A stretch of DNA of 52,455 nucleotides from an uncultured Paracoccus sp. Lineage in GTDB: Bacteria; Pseudomonadota; Alphaproteobacteria; Rhodobacterales; Rhodobacteraceae. The stretch covers positions 1-52,455 of the forward strand of contig NZ_CANMEH010000016.1 of NCBI RefSeq assembly GCF_947496875.1, written 5' to 3'. Numbering within the stretch: position 1 is the stretch's first letter; each line of letters opens with the position of its first letter. Below the pieces are notes generated by a model that saw only the letters and a program-made list of their open reading frames with translations, was not told where the DNA came from and did no database searches. The position numbers were made by a program, and so were the translations under genes. Of the stretch, positions 8,310 to 17,659 are shown in pieces.

Positions 8310-9335
8310 ATGGCGTCACGGGCGATCTGGAAGGGGCAGTTGCGGCTGTCGCTGGTCTCGATCTCGGTCGAGATTCACAGCGCGACAAAGACCGCGCGGC
8401 GCATCAGCTTTCGCCAGATCCACGGCCCCAGCGGCAAGCCCATCCGTTACGAGAAGACTGTCGCGGGCATCGGACCCGTCGACAAGGACGAGATCATGAA
8501 GGGCTATGCACTCGGCGACAACGAGTATCTGCTGATCGATCCGGAAGAGATCGATGCCATCAAGCTGGAAACCAAGAAGACGTTCGAAATGGTGCAGTTC
8601 GTCGGGCATGACGAGATCTCGCCGCTCTATTACGATCAGCCCTATTACATCGTTCCGACCGATGAGCTGGCCGAGGATGCGTATCGCGTGGTGCGCGACG
8701 CGCTGCGCCGGTCGGGAAAGGTCGGTCTGGGTCAGCTGACAATCTATGGCAGCGAGAAATTGTGCGCGGTCCGGCCGTGCGGCGACGGGCTGCTGATGGA
8801 AACGCTGTTCTACGCGGACGAGATCAAGGATGCCGATCCGCTGTTCGCCTCGATCGAGGATGATGAGGTCGATCAAGACCTGCTGACCGTGGCCGAACAG
8901 CTGATCGAGAAGAAGACGGCGCCGTTCGACGCGGCGGCGTTCACCGACAACTATGACAAGGCGCTGCGGGCGCTGATCGAGGACAAGCGCAAGGGCCGCG
9001 CCCCTCGGGTTAGCACCGAGGGCGACGCGCGCCCGTCGGGTGACAACGTCGTCGACCTGATGCAGGCGCTGCGCGACAGTCTGAAGGCGTCCGGCGGCGC
9101 CTCATCGGCGAAAGCGTTCGGCGGTGCCTCGGCAGGGTCATCCACGGCGAAGCCGACGGCAAAGTCGGCGGATGCAAAGTCCTCCACCTCGAAGGCGACA
9201 AAGTCTTCCGGTACGAAGGCCGCCGCGACCAAGTCCTCGGGGCGCAAGACCGCCGCAAAGACGGGGGATGACGCGGGCGACAAGGCGGCGCCCGCGTCAT
9301 CGCGCCGCGCCGGGTCGGCCCGCAAGGCGAGCTGA
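8310..9335 (+). CDS. ku: Non-homologous end-joining protein Ku
   Basis: A 341-residue bacterial Ku. The core runs from ASRAIWKGQLRLSLVSISVE to about residue 255 and contains the canonical RISFRQIH, GPVDKDEIMKGYA, DQPYYIVPTDELAEDAY and LYGSEKL-type segments. It would homodimerise as a ring on DNA ends and recruit LigD. The C-terminus (about 260-341) is a Lys/Ala/Ser-rich tail resembling the extended tails of some actinobacterial and rhizobial Ku proteins, which add DNA binding. Two ATGs lie two codons apart; 8310 is preferred because AAGGG then lies 8 bases upstream. The stop is followed immediately by the TTG start of ligD, so the two form one operon. Confidence 0.94.
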   Translation: MASRAIWKGQLRLSLVSISVEIHSATKTARRISFRQIHGPSGKPIRYEKTVAGIGPVDKDEIMKGYALGDNEYLLIDPEEIDAIKLETKKTFEMVQFVGHDEISPLYYDQPYYIVPTDELAEDAYRVVRDALRRSGKVGLGQLTIYGSEKLCAVRPCGDGLLMETLFYADEIKDADPLFASIEDDEVDQDLLTVAEQLIEKKTAPFDAAAFTDNYDKALRALIEDKRKGRAPRVSTEGDARPSGDNVVDLMQALRDSLKASGGASSAKAFGGASAGSSTAKPTAKSADAKSSTSKATKSSGTKAAATKSSGRKTAAKTGDDAGDKAAPASSRRAGSARKAS

Positions 9336-11756
9336 TTGGACCGGCTTGGCACCTATCGCGCCAAGCGCGACCCGGCCCGGACGGCCGAACCATTCGATGC
9401 GGGCACACCCTCTTCCGGGGCGCTGCGCTATTCCATGCAGAACCACGACGCGACCCGGCTGCATTGGGATCTGCGGCTGGAGTGGAACGGCGTCCTGCTG
9501 AGCTGGGCGGTCACGCGCGGGCCGTCCTTCTCTCCCAAGGAGAAACGCTTGGCGGTGAGAACCGAGGATCATCCGATCCCCTATCTCACCTTCGAGGGAA
9601 CGATCCCGAAAGGGCAGTACGGGGCAGGGACCGTCATGCTCTGGGACATCGGGTCATGGCGACCGAACATCGATGTCGAACATGGTCTGTCCAAGGGGCA
9701 TCTGCGCCTGCAGCTGTACGGTCGCCGCCTGACCGGCGCCTGGGATCTGGTGCGGATCAAGGGAAAGCCGGCGGAAAAGCGCGAGAACTGGTTGCTGATC
9801 AAGCAGGAGGACGCCGCCGCCCACCAGCCCGACCCAGTCGAGCGCTATCGTACCAGCGTGTCAACCAATCGGGACTTCGCGGCGATTGCCAAGGATGGTC
9901 CCCCCGTGCCCTTCGGGCCGACGCGCCGCTTGCCCCGGCCCCGACCGGTCGAGCCGATGCTCGCCAAGCTGGTCGATGCGGCACCGGCAGGTCGGGGATG
10001 GCAGCACGAGATCAAGATCGACGGCTATCGTGGACTGGTCGAGATCGGCGCCGAGGGACCGCTGATCCGCACCCGAAACGGGCTGGACTGGTCGGACCGG
10101 TTTTCGCCGCTGCTGCCGGCCTTTGCCGAATTGCCGGCGCGATCCGCGCTGATCGACGGTGAGATCGTGGCGGGCGCCGGGCAGGCCGGGTTCACCGCCC
10201 TGCAGCAGGCAATCGCGGCCGGCGGGCCGTTTGCCTACGTGGCGTTCGACCTGTTGCATCTGGACGGCAAGGACCTGACCGGAAAGCCGTTGCACGCACG
10301 CCAAGCTGCACTTTCGAGGCTGCTGGCCGATGTCCCGCCGATGGGCCTGATCGAACAGTCGCTGGCCGTGCAGGGCGATGGCGGCCAGGCATTGGCGGCG
10401 ATCTGCGCCGCCCGCGGCGAGGGCATCGTGTCGAAACGCGTCGACGCGCCTTATCGATCCGGTCGCGGAGACAGCTGGCGCAAGGTGAAATGCGAGCATC
10501 GGGACGATTTCCTGATCGTCGGCTGGCTGCCCAGCACGTCGCCGTCGCGCCCCTTCGCATCGTTGCTGCTCGCCGACCAGGCTGATGACGGGACGCTGTT
10601 CTACCGAGGCAAGGTGGGAACCGGCTTCGATACCGCCACACAGGACCAGGTCGCGGCGGCGCTGGCCCCGCTGAAAAGCGCGAAGCCTGCGTTGCCGGTC
10701 CCCCGCGCGGAGGCACGCGGGGCGAAATGGCTGGAGCCGGTCCTGAGTGCCGAGATCCGCTATGCCGACATCACCGGCGATGGCCGCCTGCGCCACGCCA
10801 GCTTCCAAGGCCTGCGCGAGGACAAGATGCCGACTTCCCGCAAAACCGAAAAGCCGGTCGTCCGCATCGCGTCGGGCCCGTCCGGCAACACGGTCGAAGT
10901 GGCCGGAATCACGATTTCGAACCCGGATCGGATCGTCTACCCCGATGCAGGTGTCACCAAGGGCGATGTCGCGGCCTATTATGCGGCGGCCGCAGATCCC
11001 ATGCTGACCCATCTGCGCGACCGCCCGCTGTCGCTGGTCCGGCTGCCCGAAGGGCTCGGGGGCGAGGCGTTCTTTCAGAAGCATGCGGGCAAGGGGTTTC
11101 CAAAGCAGATCCGCGAAACCGCCATCGAGGGTGAATCGTCTCCGGCGCTGTACGTCACGGACGCTTCGGGGATCGTCGCCGCGGCCCAGATGGGGGCGAT
11201 CGAGTTCCACATCCGCGGGGTCCATCGCGACAGGCCGGATCGCCCGGATCGCCTCGTGTTCGATCTCGACCCCGACGAGGGGCTGGGCTGGAGCGAGGTG
11301 CAGCGCGCCGCATTCGACCTGCACGACCGTCTGGAGCGGCTGGGCCTGCCCAGCTGGGCGATGGTGACCGGCGGCAAGGGCGTGCATGTCGTGTGCGAGA
11401 TCAAGCGGACCGTGCCCTGGGATACCGCGACGCTTTTTGCCCGCACGCTGACGTCGCTGATGGCCGACGAGGAGCCGGATCGCTTTGTCGCGGTCATGTC
11501 CAAGGCCAAGCGCAGCGGCAAGATCTTCATCGACTGGCTCAGGAACCAGCCTCAATCGACTGCGATCACGCCATTCTCGCTGCGCGCCCGCCCCGGCGCG
11601 ACGGTGGCTGTTCCGGTGTCGTGGAAGGTGCTGGAGGGGCTGGACGGCGCCGACGGCTTCACCATCCGCGATGCCTTGGACCGGGCTCCTTCGGTTGCCC
11701 CGCAGTACCCCAAGCCGGTGGCATTGACCCCTGCAATCCGGGCGCTGACCGGATGA
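9336..11756 (+). CDS. ligD: Multifunctional ATP-dependent DNA ligase LigD
   Basis: An 806-residue LigD for double-strand break repair with Ku. Domain order is phosphoesterase (about 30-150; ALRYSMQNHDATRLHWDLRL and PKGQYGAGTVMLWD), ligase (about 210-500; catalytic Lys227 in HEIKIDGYRG, with ARGEGIVSKRVDAPYRSGR later), and primase-polymerase (about 540-800; metal-binding Asp643 and Asp645 in VFDLDPDEG, plus VTGGKGVHVV). This is the PE-Lig-Pol order of Pseudomonas, not the mycobacterial Pol-PE-Lig order. The start is a TTG directly abutting the Ku stop codon, so translation probably depends on coupling to Ku. All catalytic motifs look intact. Confidence 0.94.
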   Translation: MDRLGTYRAKRDPARTAEPFDAGTPSSGALRYSMQNHDATRLHWDLRLEWNGVLLSWAVTRGPSFSPKEKRLAVRTEDHPIPYLTFEGTIPKGQYGAGTVMLWDIGSWRPNIDVEHGLSKGHLRLQLYGRRLTGAWDLVRIKGKPAEKRENWLLIKQEDAAAHQPDPVERYRTSVSTNRDFAAIAKDGPPVPFGPTRRLPRPRPVEPMLAKLVDAAPAGRGWQHEIKIDGYRGLVEIGAEGPLIRTRNGLDWSDRFSPLLPAFAELPARSALIDGEIVAGAGQAGFTALQQAIAAGGPFAYVAFDLLHLDGKDLTGKPLHARQAALSRLLADVPPMGLIEQSLAVQGDGGQALAAICAARGEGIVSKRVDAPYRSGRGDSWRKVKCEHRDDFLIVGWLPSTSPSRPFASLLLADQADDGTLFYRGKVGTGFDTATQDQVAAALAPLKSAKPALPVPRAEARGAKWLEPVLSAEIRYADITGDGRLRHASFQGLREDKMPTSRKTEKPVVRIASGPSGNTVEVAGITISNPDRIVYPDAGVTKGDVAAYYAAAADPMLTHLRDRPLSLVRLPEGLGGEAFFQKHAGKGFPKQIRETAIEGESSPALYVTDASGIVAAAQMGAIEFHIRGVHRDRPDRPDRLVFDLDPDEGLGWSEVQRAAFDLHDRLERLGLPSWAMVTGGKGVHVVCEIKRTVPWDTATLFARTLTSLMADEEPDRFVAVMSKAKRSGKIFIDWLRNQPQSTAITPFSLRARPGATVAVPVSWKVLEGLDGADGFTIRDALDRAPSVAPQYPKPVALTPAIRALTG

Positions 11757-11771
11757 TGAGCTGACATTGTC

Positions 11772-12146
11772 ATGCCCGACGTCCGAACCAGTCAGCGCGG
11801 CGCGGTGCGACTGCGCATCTATCTGGACGACCGGACGTGGATCGGCCCGGGCAAGGCCGACCTGCTCGCGCTGATCGCCGAGACCGGCTCGATTTCGGCC
11901 GCGGGCCGGGAGATGGGGATGAGCTACAAGCGGGCGTGGACACTGGTCGAGGGTCTGAATGCCATGTTCGGCGATCCGCTGGTCGAACGGATGCGCGGCG
12001 GGGCGCAGGGTGGCGGCGCGGTCCTGACTCCATTGGGAAAGGAGGTCCTGACCCGCTATCGCGCCATCGAACAGGCGGCAGAACGCGCCGGCGCCGCTGA
12101 CATAGCCGCACTGCGCCGCGCCTTCGATATGTCCCGCCGGAAATAG
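11772..12146 (+). CDS. modE: ModE-like molybdenum regulator, DNA-binding domain only
   Basis: A 124-residue winged-helix protein. The helix-turn-helix matches the ModE/LysR-type N-terminal domain: LLALIAETGSISAAGREMGM followed by SYKRAWTLVEGLNAMFGDPL and a wing with GGGAVLTPLGKEVL. Full-length ModE carries two C-terminal MOP/TOBE domains that bind molybdate; these are missing, so this is the short single-domain type. How such short forms sense molybdate is not shown here. It lies 60 bases upstream of modA on the same strand, pointing to control of, or co-transcription with, the transporter. No clear classical ModE palindrome was seen in the gap. Confidence 0.85.
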   Translation: MPDVRTSQRGAVRLRIYLDDRTWIGPGKADLLALIAETGSISAAGREMGMSYKRAWTLVEGLNAMFGDPLVERMRGGAQGGGAVLTPLGKEVLTRYRAIEQAAERAGAADIAALRRAFDMSRRK

Positions 12147-12206
12147 CGCTTGCGGCGGTGGCGGCGTGTTGGCTATCTGGCACGGTCGTCAGGGTGAGGC
12201 CGCTGC

Positions 12207-13001
12207 GTGGCATACCGGTTCCGTTCCGCTGTTCTGCCGCTGCCGCTGGCGCTGTCGATCTCGATCGTCGGCAGCCCTGCCGATGCGGATCAGGTCACGG
12301 TCTTTGCTGCTTCCAGCCTGAAAACCGCGCTTGATCGGGTTGCCGACGCATGGCAGGCGCAAAGCGGCCACACGGTCGCGGTGTCCTATGCGGGCAGTCC
12401 GCAACTCGCCCGCCAGATTCAGCAGGGCGCACCCGCCGACATCTTCATCTCGGCCGCGCCGGAATGGATGGATGAGCTGGCCGACACGGGCCTGATCGAG
12501 GCGGACAGCCGGGTCCATCTGCTCGGCAACGATCTGGTCCTGATCGCGCCCGTTGCCGAGGCAGCGACGCTGCCGTCGGAGCAAGCCATCACTGATGTCG
12601 AGTTTTCGGGGCTTCTGGACGGCGGCATGATGGCGATGGCCCTCGTCGCTGCGGTGCCGGCCGGGGTGTACGGCAAACAGGCACTGTCGAGCCTGGGGCT
12701 GTGGGACGATGTCGCGGACGACGTCGCCCAGGGCGACAGTGCCCGTGCTGCGCTGGCCCTTGTCGCGTCGGGTGAGGCGCCGCTGGGAATCGTGTTCGGA
12801 TCCGACGCCCTGGCGGAGCCAAGGGTCGCCGTGGTTGCCACCTTCCCCGCAGCCAGCCACGACCCCATCATCTATCCCGCGGCGCTGGTGGCCACGTCGG
12901 CCGACCGGCCGGTTGCGCGCGACTTCATGGCCGCCCTGCAGGACGAGGATGCCCGGAAGATCTTTGCCGAAGAGGGGTTCGACCCTCTGCCGCGGCACTG
13001 A
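12207..13001 (+). CDS. modA: Molybdate ABC transporter, periplasmic binding protein ModA
   Basis: A 264-residue secreted binding protein. A signal peptide ends near ADA (about residue 27). The mature protein starts DQVTVFAASSLKTALDRVA, the usual ModA opening with ligand-contacting serines, and continues VSYAGSPQLARQIQQGAPAD with FISAAPEWMDELADTGLI. The start is a GTG at 12207 with AGGGTGAGG just upstream. It captures molybdate (or tungstate) for ModBC, encoded 8 bases downstream. Confidence 0.92.
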   Translation: MAYRFRSAVLPLPLALSISIVGSPADADQVTVFAASSLKTALDRVADAWQAQSGHTVAVSYAGSPQLARQIQQGAPADIFISAAPEWMDELADTGLIEADSRVHLLGNDLVLIAPVAEAATLPSEQAITDVEFSGLLDGGMMAMALVAAVPAGVYGKQALSSLGLWDDVADDVAQGDSARAALALVASGEAPLGIVFGSDALAEPRVAVVATFPAASHDPIIYPAALVATSADRPVARDFMAALQDEDARKIFAEEGFDPLPRH

Positions 13002-13009
13002 CGTCGCCC

Positions 13010-13720
13010 ATGGGGGCTGCGCTGTCCGAATGGCTGGGACCCGATGGGGCAACGGCACTGGCATTGTCGCTGAAGGTCGCGTTCTGGGCGACGCTCGTCA
13101 GCCTGCCGCCGGGTCTGATCTGTGCGATGGCGCTGGCTCGGGGAAGATTCTGGGGCCGGGGGCTGCTGAACGGCCTCGTCCACCTGCCGCTGATCCTGCC
13201 GCCGGTCGTGACCGGCTATCTGCTGCTGGTGGTTCTTGGCCGCCGTGCCCCTGTCGGGGCTTGGCTGGAACAATCCCTGGGGATCGTGTTCGCGTTCCGC
13301 TGGACAGGGGCTGCCCTGGCGGCCGCGATCATGGGGTTCCCGCTGATGGTGCGGGCCATGCGGCTGGCGATCGAGGCGGTGGACCCGCGTCTGGAAGAAG
13401 CGGCTGCCACGCTGGGGGCGTCGCGCGCGGCGATCTTCGCGACGATCACCCTGCCGCTGATCCTTCCGGGGGTCATCGCGGGCGCGGTGCTGGCCTTCGC
13501 CAAGGCGATGGGTGAATTCGGAGCGACAATCACCTTCGTGTCGAACATTCCGGGGCAGACCCAGACGCTGCCTTCCGCCATCTACGCCGCGCTGCAGGTG
13601 CCGGGCAGCGACGTCACTGTCGCGCGGCTGGTGATCCTGTCGATCGTGGTTGCGCTGGTGGCGCTGGCGTTGTCCGAGGTCATGTCGCGCGCGGTGGCGC
13701 GCCGCATCGCGGGCCGCTGA
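13010..13720 (+). CDS. modB: Molybdate ABC transporter permease ModB
   Basis: A 236-residue inner-membrane permease with five to six hydrophobic segments. The cytoplasmic coupling loop EEAAATLGASRAAIFATITL is the EAA motif that contacts ModC, and LPLILPPVVTGYLLL is typical of ModB. It forms the homodimeric channel of the molybdate importer. The stop codon overlaps the modC ATG (TGATG), so ModB and ModC are translationally coupled. Confidence 0.92.
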   Translation: MGAALSEWLGPDGATALALSLKVAFWATLVSLPPGLICAMALARGRFWGRGLLNGLVHLPLILPPVVTGYLLLVVLGRRAPVGAWLEQSLGIVFAFRWTGAALAAAIMGFPLMVRAMRLAIEAVDPRLEEAAATLGASRAAIFATITLPLILPGVIAGAVLAFAKAMGEFGATITFVSNIPGQTQTLPSAIYAALQVPGSDVTVARLVILSIVVALVALALSEVMSRAVARRIAGR

Positions 13721-14784
13721 TGCTGACCGTCGCGCTGCGGCATCGCTTTACGGGGTTCGCGCTCAACGTGGCATTCGACGCACCTGCCGGCGTGACGGCG
13801 TTGTTCGGGCGGTCGGGGTCGGGCAAGACGACGATCGTGAACGCGGTGGCCGGGCTGTTGCGCACCGATGCGGGCCGGATCGTCGCCGACGGCCGGGTTC
13901 TGTTCGACAGCGCCACCCGCGTTGACCTGACCCCCCAGCAGCGACGGATCGGATACGTGTTCCAGGACGCGCGGCTGTTTCCGCATCTCACGGTTCGCCA
14001 GAATCTGCTCTACGGCGCCCGTTTCGCACGGCAGGGTGCCGTCGCTCCGTCGCTCGACACCGTGGTCGACCTGCTGGGATTGGGCGGCCTTCTGCCCCGT
14101 CGGCCGGCGCTGCTGTCCGGGGGCGAACAGGCTCGGGTTGGGATCGGTCGGGCGCTGCTGGCCCGGCCGAGGCTGATGATACTGGACGAGCCGCTGGCGG
14201 CGCTTGACGGTCAGCGCCGGGCCGAGATCCTGCCCTACCTGGAGCGGCTGCGCGACGACACGGCGGTGCCGATCCTCTATATCAGCCACGCCATGGCCGA
14301 GGTGACGCGGTTGGCCACCACCCTGGTCATGATCGAGGCGGGGCGGGTCACGCAGGCGGGGCCGATCGACAGGGTGCTGTCCGACCCGCTGGCGGCGCGG
14401 TCCATGGAAGGCGGGGATGTCGGCGCGGTGCTGTCCGGCCATGTCACGGCGCAGGAGCCGGACGGACTGACCCGCATCACGACCCCCGACGGCGATCTGC
14501 TGGTGCCAATGGTCGCCGCCTCGCCTGGCCAGACGCTGCGGCTGCGGGTCAAGGCGGCCGAGGTCATCCTCTCGCTGTCCCGTCCGCAGGACAGCTCGGC
14601 GCTGAACGTCCTGCCAGCCACCGTCGCCCGGATCGAGCCCGATGGGCCGACCGCGCTGGTGCAGGTACGACTGGACGGGGGCGGCGCCTTGCTCGCGCGG
14701 ATCACCTGCCGGTCCGTGGCGGCGCTGGGGCTGGCCCCCGGCACCGCCTGCTTTGCCACGATCAAGAGCGCGGGGCTGGTCTAG
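13720..14784 (+). CDS. modC: Molybdate ABC transporter ATP-binding protein ModC
   Basis: A 354-residue ATPase. Walker A is GRSGSGKT (30-37), the signature is [16 protein letters not shown], Walker B is [12 protein letters not shown], and the switch His lies in ISHAMAEV. Residues of about 285-352 form the C-terminal TOBE/MOP domain that binds molybdate and can inhibit transport. It powers import through ModB. The last three bases of its stop codon overlap the stop of the convergent mutase gene on the other strand, so there is no room for a dedicated terminator between them. Confidence 0.92.
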   Translation: MLTVALRHRFTGFALNVAFDAPAGVTALFGRSGSGKTTIVNAVAGLLRTDAGRIVADGRVLFDSATRVDLTPQQRRIGYVFQDARLFPHLTVRQNLLYGARFARQGAVAPSLDTVVDLLGLGGLLPRRPALLSGGEQARVGIGRALLARPRLMILDEPLAALDGQRRAEILPYLERLRDDTAVPILYISHAMAEVTRLATTLVMIEAGRVTQAGPIDRVLSDPLAARSMEGGDVGAVLSGHVTAQEPDGLTRITTPDGDLLVPMVAASPGQTLRLRVKAAEVILSLSRPQDSSALNVLPATVARIEPDGPTALVQVRLDGGGALLARITCRSVAALGLAPGTACFATIKSAGLV

Positions 14785-16931
14785 GCCTCGGCCGGCGCAC
14801 GAGACCTGCGGACGATGTCGAGGATCTCGCGTGCCGCGGCCGGGATATTCGTGCCGGGCCCAAAAATCGCGGCCACGCCGGCATCCTTGAGGAACGCATA
14901 GTCCTGCTGGGGGATCACCCCGCCACAAACCACGATGATGTCGTCCGCCCCCTTGTCGCGCAGCGCGCGGATCAGTTGCGGCGCGAGCGTCTTGTGACCC
15001 GCCGCCTGGCTGGAGATCCCGATGATGTGCACATCGTTGTCGATCGCGTCCTGGGCGGCCTCATCGGGGGTTTGGAACAGCGGTCCCACATCGACGTCGA
15101 AGCCGATATCCGCAAAGGCCGTGGCGATCACCTTGGCACCGCGGTCATGCCCATCCTGACCCATCTTGACCACCAGGATGCGCGGACGGCGGCCTTCGGC
15201 TTCGGCAAAGCTTTCGACATCCTTCTGGATCTGGGCAAAGCCCTCGTCGCCCTCGTAGGCAGCGCCGTAGACGCCGGCCAGAGTCCTGACCTCGGCGCGG
15301 TGCCGGCCGAACACCTCCTCCATGGCCATGCTGATCTCGCCCACCGTGGCGCGGGCCCGCGCTGCCTCGACCGCGGCTTCCAGCAGATTGCCACCATCCC
15401 GGGCCCGGCGCGTCAGCTCCGCTAGGGCCGCATCACACGCGGACTGGTCACGGGTGGCCCGGATCCGTTCCAGTCGGGCGATCTGTGACGCCCGCACCGC
15501 AACGTTGTCGATGTCCAGGATGTCGATCGGGTCTTCCTTGTCCTTGCGGTACTTGTTGACCCCGACGATCACCTCTTCGCCGCGGTCGATCATCGCCTGC
15601 CGCCGGGCCGCCGTTTCCTCGATCCGCAGCTTCGGCTGGCCCGAGGCGACGGCCTTGGTCATGCCGCCCATCTCCTCGACCTCCTTGATGATGGACCACG
15701 CCTTGTCGGCCAGTTCCGCCGTCAGGCTTTCGACGTAGTACGACCCGGCCAGCGGATCGACGACATGGGTGATGCCGGTTTCCTCCTGCAGGATCAACTG
15801 GGTGTTCCGTGCGATGCGGGCGCTGAAGTCGGTCGGCAGCGCGATCGCCTCGTCCAGCGCGTTGGTGTGCAGCGACTGCGTGCCGCCGAGCGCCGCCGAC
15901 ATCGCCTCATAGGCGGTTCGGATCACGTTGTTGTAGGGGTCCTGTTCCTGCAGGCTGACACCCGAGGTCTGGCAATGCGTCCGCAGCATCAGGCTGGCCG
16001 GCTTCTTTGCCCCGAACTCGGTCATGATCCGGTGCCACAGCAGGCGGGCGGCACGCAGCTTTGCCGCCTCCATGAAGAAGTTCATGCCGATGGCGAAGAA
16101 GAACGACAGCCGCCCGGCGAAATCGTCCACGTCCATGCCCGCGGCGATGGCTGCGCGGACATATTCGCGCCCGTCGGCCAGGGTATAGGCCAGTTCCTGC
16201 ACCAGGTTCGCGCCGGCCTCCTGCATGTGATAGCCGGAAATCGAGATGGAGTTGAACCGCGGCATCTCGCGCGAGGTAAAGGCGATGATGTCGGCGATGA
16301 TCCGCATGCTGGGTTCGGGCGGATAGATGTAGGTGTTGCGGACCATGAACTCCTTGAGGATGTCGTTCTGGATCGTGCCCGACAGCACCGACCGATCGTG
16401 GCCCTGTTCCTCGCCGGTGACGATGAAGCTGGCGAGGATGGGGATGACCGCGCCGTTCATCGTCATGCTGACGCTGACCTTGTCCAGCGGGATGCCGTCG
16501 AACAGGATCTTCATGTCCTCGACGCTGTCGATCGCGACGCCGGCCTTGCCGACATCGCCCTCGACCCGGGGATGGTCGCTGTCATAGCCGCGATGCGTCG
16601 CCAGATCGAACGCGACCGAAACCCCCTGCTGACCACCAGCCAGCCCGCGGCGGTAGAACGCGTTGGATTCCTCGGCGGTCGAGAAGCCGGCATACTGCCT
16701 GATCGTCCAGGGTCGCCCCGCATACATCGTGGCGCGGGGCCCGCGCGTGAATGGGGCGATCCCGGGCAGACTGCCCATGTGATCCAGCCCGGCGGTATCC
16801 GCCTCGGTGTAAAGCGGCTTGACCGGGATGCCTTCCAGCGTGTCCCATGTCAGGCTTTCAGGGTCGTTGCCCTTGAGGTCCTTGCGGGCCAGCGCGCGCC
16901 AGTCGTCCAGCGAAGGATTGGGATCGGTCAT
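14781..16931 (-). CDS. scpA: Methylmalonyl-CoA mutase, single-chain B12-dependent
   Basis: A 716-residue mutase that converts (R)-methylmalonyl-CoA to succinyl-CoA using adenosylcobalamin. The catalytic TIM barrel occupies about 1-560 ([51 protein letters not shown], and [12 protein letters not shown]). The C-terminal B12 domain has the DGHDRG motif with the cobalt-binding His at about residue 595, and further motifs ISSQAAGH and [11 protein letters not shown]. Catalysis and cofactor binding are on one chain, as in E. coli ScpA. It works downstream of PccA/PccB encoded nearby. A methylmalonyl-CoA epimerase is not seen in the window. Confidence 0.96.
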   Translation of the reverse strand: MTDPNPSLDDWRALARKDLKGNDPESLTWDTLEGIPVKPLYTEADTAGLDHMGSLPGIAPFTRGPRATMYAGRPWTIRQYAGFSTAEESNAFYRRGLAGGQQGVSVAFDLATHRGYDSDHPRVEGDVGKAGVAIDSVEDMKILFDGIPLDKVSVSMTMNGAVIPILASFIVTGEEQGHDRSVLSGTIQNDILKEFMVRNTYIYPPEPSMRIIADIIAFTSREMPRFNSISISGYHMQEAGANLVQELAYTLADGREYVRAAIAAGMDVDDFAGRLSFFFAIGMNFFMEAAKLRAARLLWHRIMTEFGAKKPASLMLRTHCQTSGVSLQEQDPYNNVIRTAYEAMSAALGGTQSLHTNALDEAIALPTDFSARIARNTQLILQEETGITHVVDPLAGSYYVESLTAELADKAWSIIKEVEEMGGMTKAVASGQPKLRIEETAARRQAMIDRGEEVIVGVNKYRKDKEDPIDILDIDNVAVRASQIARLERIRATRDQSACDAALAELTRRARDGGNLLEAAVEAARARATVGEISMAMEEVFGRHRAEVRTLAGVYGAAYEGDEGFAQIQKDVESFAEAEGRRPRILVVKMGQDGHDRGAKVIATAFADIGFDVDVGPLFQTPDEAAQDAIDNDVHIIGISSQAAGHKTLAPQLIRALRDKGADDIIVVCGGVIPQQDYAFLKDAGVAAIFGPGTNIPAAAREILDIVRRSRAPAEA

Positions 16932-16992
16932 CGTCAGGTCCTTTCAGAAGTCGGGCACGTCGCTATATCTAGAGAAACTTGGCGAGGCGGTG

Positions 16993-17496
16993 ATGAGGTT
17001 CAAGCGGTGGATGGTTCTGGCGGCGGCGATGTCAGTTGCGGGGATGGGCGCGGGAACACCGCCACCCCCGCCCGTCTCGCTGCCGCGTCCGCCTGACCCG
17101 CCGCGCCCGGTGGTTGCGCCGGTCACGGTCGATCTGCAGATCCTTAACGCCGCCGACGCGGATCCCCAGGAGTTCCTGTTGCAGGCGCGGCCGGTTGTGG
17201 TGTTCGCCGACACCCCGGCCGATCCGCTGTTCGTCACGCAGCTCGACGAGTTCAGGCGCGATCCGCGAACGCTGGTCCTGCGCGACGTGGTGGTGGTGAC
17301 CGACACCGACCCCGCAGCAGGTTCGGCCTGGCGCGACAAGTTGCGGCCGCGCGGGTTTTCCCTGGTGGTGCTGGACAAGGAAGGGGGCGTTATCGAACGC
17401 AAGCCGGCACCGTGGACTTCGCGCGAGATCGGCCGGGCGATCGACAAGACCCCTGGACGGCGGAACGAGATGATGCAGGCACGCGGCGGTCGGTGA
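16993..17496 (+). CDS. DUF4174 domain protein with signal peptide
   Basis: A 167-residue exported protein. The first 22 residues (MRFKRWMVLAAAMSVAGMGA) are a signal peptide, followed by a proline-rich linker (about 23-45) and a DUF4174 domain: RPVVVFADTPADPLF, FRRDPRTLVLRDVVVVTDTD, then GFSLVVLDKEGGVIERKPAP and a C-terminal IGRAIDKTPGRRNEM. DUF4174 has a thioredoxin-like appearance without a CxxC, and no function is known to me. Start chosen at 16993 for GAGG upstream and the signal peptide. A second DUF4174 gene lies at 18343-18666. It is divergent from the mutase gene, with about 60 bases between starts. Confidence 0.8.
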   Translation: MRFKRWMVLAAAMSVAGMGAGTPPPPPVSLPRPPDPPRPVVAPVTVDLQILNAADADPQEFLLQARPVVVFADTPADPLFVTQLDEFRRDPRTLVLRDVVVVTDTDPAAGSAWRDKLRPRGFSLVVLDKEGGVIERKPAPWTSREIGRAIDKTPGRRNEMMQARGGR

Positions 17497-17538
17497 CGCC
17501 AGCAGCGGTTCGCCCGCCTGACCGGTGACGCATGACGA

Positions 17539-17567
17539 TTGATTGTTGCCCCCGCTGTCCCTATCTT
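17539..17567 (+). promoter_or_regulatory. Candidate sigma-70 promoter for a 21-codon gene
   Basis: TTGATT (17539-17544) and TATCTT (17562-17567) are separated by exactly 17 bases and match the consensus at 4 of 6 positions each. The predicted transcript would begin near 17574, about 20 bases before the small open frame. Confidence 0.4.
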
Positions 17568-17593
17568 GAGCTTGCAGGACAAGGAGCCGTGCG

Positions 17594-17659
17594 ATGAGCA
17601 CCACATCCTATAACCCCCCACCGATCACCGGCCGGACCGGCCCGCGGCCGGGTTACTGA
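17594..17659 (+). CDS. Possible 21-residue small protein
   Basis: A 22-codon frame with AAGGAG 7 bases before its ATG and a plausible promoter upstream. The peptide begins MSTTSYNPPP and ends GPRPGY; it is Pro/Gly/Arg-rich, has no hydrophobic segment and is of no family I know. Its last 35 bases overlap, on the opposite strand, the C-terminal codons of the convergent membrane-protein gene. The combination of promoter, ribosome site and stop makes translation plausible; no homology support is available. Confidence 0.4.
   Translation: MSTTSYNPPPITGRTGPRPGY

Noticed and set aside
9861..11555. A 564-codon minus-strand frame opposite ligD
   Set aside because: It is an Arg/Gln/Asp-rich shadow of the ligD coding strand with no ribosome site or recognisable domain.
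12147..12206. Classical ModE operator before modA
   Set aside because: The gap has no ATAACGT-like palindrome or A/T-rich half-sites.
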